In this document: one piece after another, positions 5,286-9,032 of the stretch
How positions within the stretch are numbered: the stretch's first letter is position 1
Layout: the number at the start of each line of letters is the position of its first letter
Assembly (NCBI GenBank): GCA_947448675.1
Contig: CANFOR010000111.1
Span: forward strand, 1 to 9,032
Length of the DNA stretch: 9,032 bases
Origin: Betaproteobacteria bacterium
Lineage (GTDB): Bacteria > Pseudomonadota > Gammaproteobacteria > Burkholderiales > Burkholderiaceae_C
Direction: 5' to 3'
Made by a program: the position numbers and the translations under genes
Notes under the pieces: generated by a model
Told to the model about the DNA's origin: nothing
Databases searched by the model: none
Seen by the model: the letters and a program-made list of their open reading frames with translations, nothing else

Positions 5286-8200
5286 ATGTTCTCCTCGTTT
5301 TTTATCAAGCGCCCGATCTTTGCCACGGTGCTGTCTTTATTCTTGGTGCTGGCCGGTTTAGCGGCCATGCGCATCTTGCCGATTGCGCGTTACCCCGAGA
5401 TCTCGCCACCCGTGGTCAATGTGCGCGCCATCTACCCCGGGGCCTCGGCCGAGGTGCTCGAGACCACCGTTGCAGCGCCGCTGGAGCAGTCCATCAACGG
5501 CGTTGAAAAAATGCTCTACATGGACAGCACCTCCTCGGGTGACGGCGCGCTGACCATCAACGTCACCTTCGACGTCGGCACTGACCTCGATATCGCTGCA
5601 GTGAATGTGAACAACCGCGTCAACCAAGTTTTATCGAAGCTACCGCAAGAGGTGCAGCGCCAGGGCCTGACGGTGTCCAAAAGCTCGGCCAACTTCTTGG
5701 TGGTGGCCTCGCTGTATTCGCCCGACGACCGCTATGACGCGCTCTTCATCTCCAACTACATCACGCAAAACGTGCTTGACGCGATCAAGCGCGTGCCCGG
5801 CACCACCAATGTGCAAATTTTCGGTGCCAAAGACTACGCTATGCGCATTTGGTTGCGGCCCGACCGCATGGCCCAACTGGGCGTGACAGTGGCCGACATT
5901 GCCAGTGCCGTGGGCGAGCAAAACGCGCAATACGCCGCAGGCAAAATCGGCGCACCGCCGGGCAATACCGAAGAACTGACGCTCACCGTCACCGCCAAAG
6001 GCCGTTTGCTCGAACCCGAAGACTTTGCCAACATCGTGGTGCGCAGCGGCGCAGGCGGCTCGGTGCTGCGCCTGAAAGACGTGGCCCGCGTCGAACTGGG
6101 CAGCAAAGACTACAACTTTTATGGCCGCGTCAATGGCCACCCCTCGGTGCCTGTGGGTGTGTTTTTGCAGACCGGCGCGAACGCTTTGCAAACCCGTGCG
6201 GCGGTTGAAAAAACCTTGCAAGCACTCAAGGCCAAGTTCCCCGAGGGTATGACCTATTCCACGCCCTACGACACCACGCCTTTTGTTACCGAGTCGATCC
6301 ACGAGGTGCTGAAAACCCTGGCCGAAGCCATGGCACTGGTGTTTGTGGTGGTGTATTTGTTTTTACAAAGCTGGCGCGCCACCATCATCCCCACCTTGGC
6401 GGTGCCGGTGTCGCTGATTGGCACCATGGCGGGCCTGCACCTGCTGGGCTACAGCATCAACACGCTCACGCTGTTTGGCATGGTGCTGGCCATTGGCATC
6501 GTGGTGGACGACGCGATTGTGGTGCTGGAAAACGTCGAGCGACACATGCACGAAGACGGGCTCTCGCCGCGTGACGCTGCGCTCAAAGCCATGCAAGAGG
6601 TGACTGGCCCGGTAGTGGCCATTGTGCTGGTGCTCTGCGCAGCCTTTGTGCCCATCGCTTTCTTGGGTGGCTTGGCTGGTGAGCTGTACCGCCAGTTTTC
6701 GGTGACGATTTCAATTGCCGTGGTGCTCTCGGGTTTTGTCGCCCTTACGCTCACGCCCGCGCTGTGTGCCGTGCTGCTCAAGCCAGGAGCGGAGCGCAAG
6801 AACGCATTTTTTGACTGGTTCAACCGCAGCTTTGCCAAGCTCACGCACCGCTACACGCAGGGCGTGGCCTTCTTCCTCAAGCGCGGCGTGCTGGGCCTGC
6901 TGCTGTTTGTGTGCATGGGCTTGCTCACCGGCTTGTTGTTCAAAATCGTGCCCGGCAGCTTGGTACCCGACGAAGACCAAGGCTACTTCATAGGTGCCGT
7001 GATCTTGCCTGAAGGCTCCTCGCTGGAGCGCACCAACCAGGTGGTGAAAAAGGTTGAGGCGGCGATGTCGCCCAATAAAAACATCGACACCGTGTTTAGT
7101 TTGGTGGGCTTGAACTTTTTGGGTGGCGGCGGCTTAAAGTCGTCTGCGGCCACCATGTTCTTCCCGCTCAAACCCTGGGCCGAGCGCACCCAGTCGGCCA
7201 AAGAGTTGGTGATGGAAACTTATATGAAAACCGGTGGCATCAAAGAAGGCTTGCCCCTGGCTTTTGCGCCGCCTGCGATTCAAGGCCTGGGCCAAACCGG
7301 CGGCTTTGAGTTTTATTTGCAAAACAAAGGCGATGGCGGCGTACGCCGCTTGGCGCAAATGCTGCCCACACTCTTGGCCGAGGCCAATAAACAGCCGGAG
7401 CTGCAGGGCGTGAAAACCATTTGGCAGGCTAACTCGCCCCAACTCTATGTGAATGTAGACACTGAAAAAGCCCGCTCCATGGGCATAGCCTTGGCCGATA
7501 TTTACAACACCTTGGCCGCCACCCTGGGCAGCTACTACGTGAACGACTTCAACAAGAGTGGCCGTATCTACCAAGTGCTGATGCAGGCCGAGGGCGAGTT
7601 TCGCGCCAAACCGGATGACATAGGTGCCTTGTATGTGCGCGCCAAGTCAGGGCAAATGGTGCAAATTCGCTCTGTGGCCGAGGTCAAATTTGTCGCGGGG
7701 CCGGAGTCGGTACAACACTTTAATGCCCTGCCTTCAGTGCAAATTTTGGGCGAAGCCAAACCCGGTTTTAGTTCGGGCCAAGCCATAGCCGCCATGGAGC
7801 GTGTGGCCAGCCAAGTGCTGCCCACCGACATGGGCTATGACTGGGGCGGCGCAGCCTTCCAGCAAAAGCGCAGCAGCAGCGCCGCGGGCCTGGCCTTGGC
7901 GGCCGGTTTTGTGATGATATTTTTGATTTTGGCCGCGCAGTACGAAAAATGGTCTTTGCCATTCTCGGTTTTATTGGCTCTGCCCTTTGGTATTTTTGGT
8001 GCACTCATGGCGGTGTATTTACGCCACTTTACCAATGACGTGTACTTTCAAATTGGCTTGGTCACGCTCTTGGGCTTGTCGGCCAAAAACGCGATTTTGA
8101 TTGTCGAATTTGCTACCGTTCGGGTGCACGAGGGTCTATCACCGGTAGCGGCGGCTTTAGAAGCTGCGCGCTTGCGTTTTCGGCCGATTTTGATGACTTC

Positions 8201-8435
8201 GCTGGCCTTTATTTTGGGTGTCGTGCCACTGGCGTTTTCCAGCGGCGCGGGCGCAGCAGCACGCCAGTCGATCGGCACCGGCGTGCTGGGCGGCATGTTG
8301 GCGGCCACCTTCTTGGCGATCTTTTTAGTGCCCCTGTTTTTTAAGCTGGTAAACGACTGGAACTTCAAAACCAGGCCTGAAGATTTTGAGCACCTCAACC
8401 AGCTCGTGCATGGCCAAGGAGCGCAGCATGTTTAA
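5286..8435 (+). CDS. RND multidrug efflux pump, inner-membrane permease (AcrB/MexB, HAE1 family)
   Basis: This proton-driven trimeric pump captures drugs from the periplasm and outer leaflet and passes them to the outer-membrane channel. At 1049 residues it is full length for HAE1 (AcrB is 1049). Seen: TM1 at 7-28 after the family start MFSSFFIKRPIFA; the first periplasmic domain; TM2 345-363, TM3 about 368-386 and TM4 about 393-411, carrying GIVVDDAIVVLENV; TM7 near 535-555; the second periplasmic domain; and the C-terminal membrane bundle with LSAKNAILIVEFA and RFRPILMTSLAFILG. The proton-relay residues are present: Asp408, Asp409, Lys934 and Arg964 (AcrB Asp407, Asp408, Lys940, Arg971). 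FGAKDYAMRIW matches the AcrB FGSQYAMRIW segment of the binding pocket. The equivalent of AcrB Phe610 is Phe604 and of Phe617 is Phe611, but Phe615 is Leu609 and the switch loop is longer. This is drug-pump type, not the metal-pump HME type. The channel gene overlaps it by 8 bases. Confidence 0.96.
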   Translation: MFSSFFIKRPIFATVLSLFLVLAGLAAMRILPIARYPEISPPVVNVRAIYPGASAEVLETTVAAPLEQSINGVEKMLYMDSTSSGDGALTINVTFDVGTDLDIAAVNVNNRVNQVLSKLPQEVQRQGLTVSKSSANFLVVASLYSPDDRYDALFISNYITQNVLDAIKRVPGTTNVQIFGAKDYAMRIWLRPDRMAQLGVTVADIASAVGEQNAQYAAGKIGAPPGNTEELTLTVTAKGRLLEPEDFANIVVRSGAGGSVLRLKDVARVELGSKDYNFYGRVNGHPSVPVGVFLQTGANALQTRAAVEKTLQALKAKFPEGMTYSTPYDTTPFVTESIHEVLKTLAEAMALVFVVVYLFLQSWRATIIPTLAVPVSLIGTMAGLHLLGYSINTLTLFGMVLAIGIVVDDAIVVLENVERHMHEDGLSPRDAALKAMQEVTGPVVAIVLVLCAAFVPIAFLGGLAGELYRQFSVTISIAVVLSGFVALTLTPALCAVLLKPGAERKNAFFDWFNRSFAKLTHRYTQGVAFFLKRGVLGLLLFVCMGLLTGLLFKIVPGSLVPDEDQGYFIGAVILPEGSSLERTNQVVKKVEAAMSPNKNIDTVFSLVGLNFLGGGGLKSSAATMFFPLKPWAERTQSAKELVMETYMKTGGIKEGLPLAFAPPAIQGLGQTGGFEFYLQNKGDGGVRRLAQMLPTLLAEANKQPELQGVKTIWQANSPQLYVNVDTEKARSMGIALADIYNTLAATLGSYYVNDFNKSGRIYQVLMQAEGEFRAKPDDIGALYVRAKSGQMVQIRSVAEVKFVAGPESVQHFNALPSVQILGEAKPGFSSGQAIAAMERVASQVLPTDMGYDWGGAAFQQKRSSSAAGLALAAGFVMIFLILAAQYEKWSLPFSVLLALPFGIFGALMAVYLRHFTNDVYFQIGLVTLLGLSAKNAILIVEFATVRVHEGLSPVAAALEAARLRFRPILMTSLAFILGVVPLAFSSGAGAAARQSIGTGVLGGMLAATFLAIFLVPLFFKLVNDWNFKTRPEDFEHLNQLVHGQGAQHV
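8416..8421 (+). promoter_or_regulatory. Shine-Dalgarno site of the outer-membrane channel gene
   Basis: AAGGAG lies inside the last codons of the pump gene, six bases before the ATG at 8428. Together with the 8-base gene overlap this indicates translation coupled to the pump. The ten bases AAGGAGCGCA (8416-8425) also occur before the pump gene (5272-5281). Confidence 0.75.
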
Positions 8436-9032
8436 GCGCATTTTTCCATTTTCGAGCCACGCCACTGCTATTTATTTGGTAGCTGCTTACTCACTTTTGG
8501 CGTGCTCTGGCGGCGTTTTGAAACAGCAAAACCCCCCAGTTGCAGCGCTTGAAGTACCCACCAGTTTGTCTGCCGGCAAGGCCGCCATTCAGCCCGCCGA
8601 CGCAGCCGCACTCGACTGGTTGCAGTGGTGGAAAAGCTTCCAAGACCCGGTGCTCGACGCTTTGGTGCAAGAGGCCGCCAGTAACAACCAAGACCTGGCG
8701 CTGGCCAGCGCGCGCATCACCGAAGCCCGTGCCACACTGAGCCAAAACCAAGCCAACTTGTACCCGAGTGTGGACCTGAATGCAGGCTTGGCGCGTCGCC
8801 GCGCTAGCACCAATAGCGCCACCTACAATCCTGCAGCGGGCAATTATTCCAATGATGCCCAATTGGGTTTAAGTGCCAGTTATGAAATCGATTTTTGGGG
8901 CAAATACGCCAGCGCGGACCAGGCCGCGCGTGCCCGCATGCTAGCCCAAGGCGCCAACCGTGGCGTCGTGCTGAGTAGCTTGTACGCCAGTGCAGCGCAA
9001 AGCTATTTTGCCCTGCGTGCACTGGACGCACA
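8428..9032 (+). CDS. RND efflux outer-membrane channel lipoprotein (OprM/NodT, TolC superfamily), 3' truncated by window
   Basis: The channel forms the outer-membrane exit duct of the tripartite pump. 201 codons are visible without a stop; the family is usually about 470-500 residues, so somewhat under half is present. The N-terminus is a lipoprotein signal: basic MFKR, a hydrophobic core and lipobox LLAC with Cys26 as the lipidated residue. After a linker come the family motifs WWKSFQDPVLDALVQEA (67-83), NNQDLALASARITEARA (86-102), LYPSVDLNAG (111-120) and YEIDFWGKY (152-160), the Y-E-x-D-x-W-G-K block typical of OprM/NodT proteins. Many of this family are acylated, as predicted here. ATG 8428 overlaps the pump stop codon (8433-8435) and has an AAGGAG at 8416-8421. 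Codons 14-22, the hydrophobic core of the signal, coincide with the third copy of the interspersed repeat. Confidence 0.93.
   Translation, partial: MFKRIFPFSSHATAIYLVAAYSLLACSGGVLKQQNPPVAALEVPTSLSAGKAAIQPADAAALDWLQWWKSFQDPVLDALVQEAASNNQDLALASARITEARATLSQNQANLYPSVDLNAGLARRRASTNSATYNPAAGNYSNDAQLGLSASYEIDFWGKYASADQAARARMLAQGANRGVVLSSLYASAAQSYFALRALDA
8467..8493 (+). repeat. Interspersed repeat core, copy 3 (inside the channel gene signal peptide)
   Basis: The segment begins GCTATT, has GTAGCTG at offset 13 and ends TTACTCA. By my count it matches copy 2 at 20 of 27 positions and copy 1 at 16, without gaps. It is read in frame and encodes AIYLVAAYS, residues 14-22 of the outer-membrane channel. 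The reading frame relative to the repeat is the same as in the proQ-like gene (ATDSIAAYA). Confidence 0.5.

Noticed and set aside
5640..6302. A 220-codon minus-strand frame inside the pump gene
   Set aside because: Antisense shadow of a full-length RND pump with conserved catalytic residues.
1..9032. CRISPR arrays, tRNA or rRNA genes, insertion sequences, phage or plasmid genes
   Set aside because: No regularly spaced repeats, cloverleaf-like segments, transposase or integrase frames were seen. Apart from short gaps the window is filled by ordinary chromosomal genes.

Overview
The window looks like chromosomal DNA of a beta-proteobacterium of the order Burkholderiales, most likely family Comamonadaceae (Rhodoferax, Polaromonas, Acidovorax or a relative). 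The reasons are a GC content of roughly 60%, the protein families and their closest-looking forms, and a short interspersed sequence (core GCTACT...ATAGCTG...ACGCA) that I associate with that family. This placement is inferred from memory of such genomes, not from a search.

Left part (1-1724): the 5' end of a minus-strand gene, probably a YdcF/DUF218 envelope protein, is divergent from msrA (methionine sulfoxide reductase A, 297-839). msrA is followed on the same strand by a ProQ/FinO-domain RNA-binding protein (918-1724). Middle (1763-2713): a minus-strand DegV-family protein, convergent with the proQ-like gene and somewhat lower in GC than its neighbours. A 175-base region (2714-2888) separates it from the next, divergent gene.

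Right part (2889-9032): four plus-strand genes are closely packed. A luciferase-like flavin monooxygenase (2889-3908) is followed after 36 bases by a complete tripartite RND efflux set running off the window: the lipoprotein membrane-fusion protein (3945-5273), the AcrB/MexB-type inner-membrane pump (5286-8435) and a truncated OprM/NodT-type outer-membrane lipoprotein channel (8428 onward). The pump and channel genes overlap by 8 bases and both have strong Shine-Dalgarno sites. The three products should form an envelope-spanning, proton-driven drug exporter. No regulator lies in or next to this cluster within the window.

Most of the window is conventional. The most unusual observation is that a 27-base repeat core occurs three times: once between genes and twice inside coding sequences, near the N-termini of the ProQ-like protein and the outer-membrane channel. 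The two coding copies are read in the same frame and give similar peptides. In the channel gene the repeat encodes much of the hydrophobic core of the lipoprotein signal peptide. No tRNA, rRNA, CRISPR array, insertion sequence or phage gene was seen.
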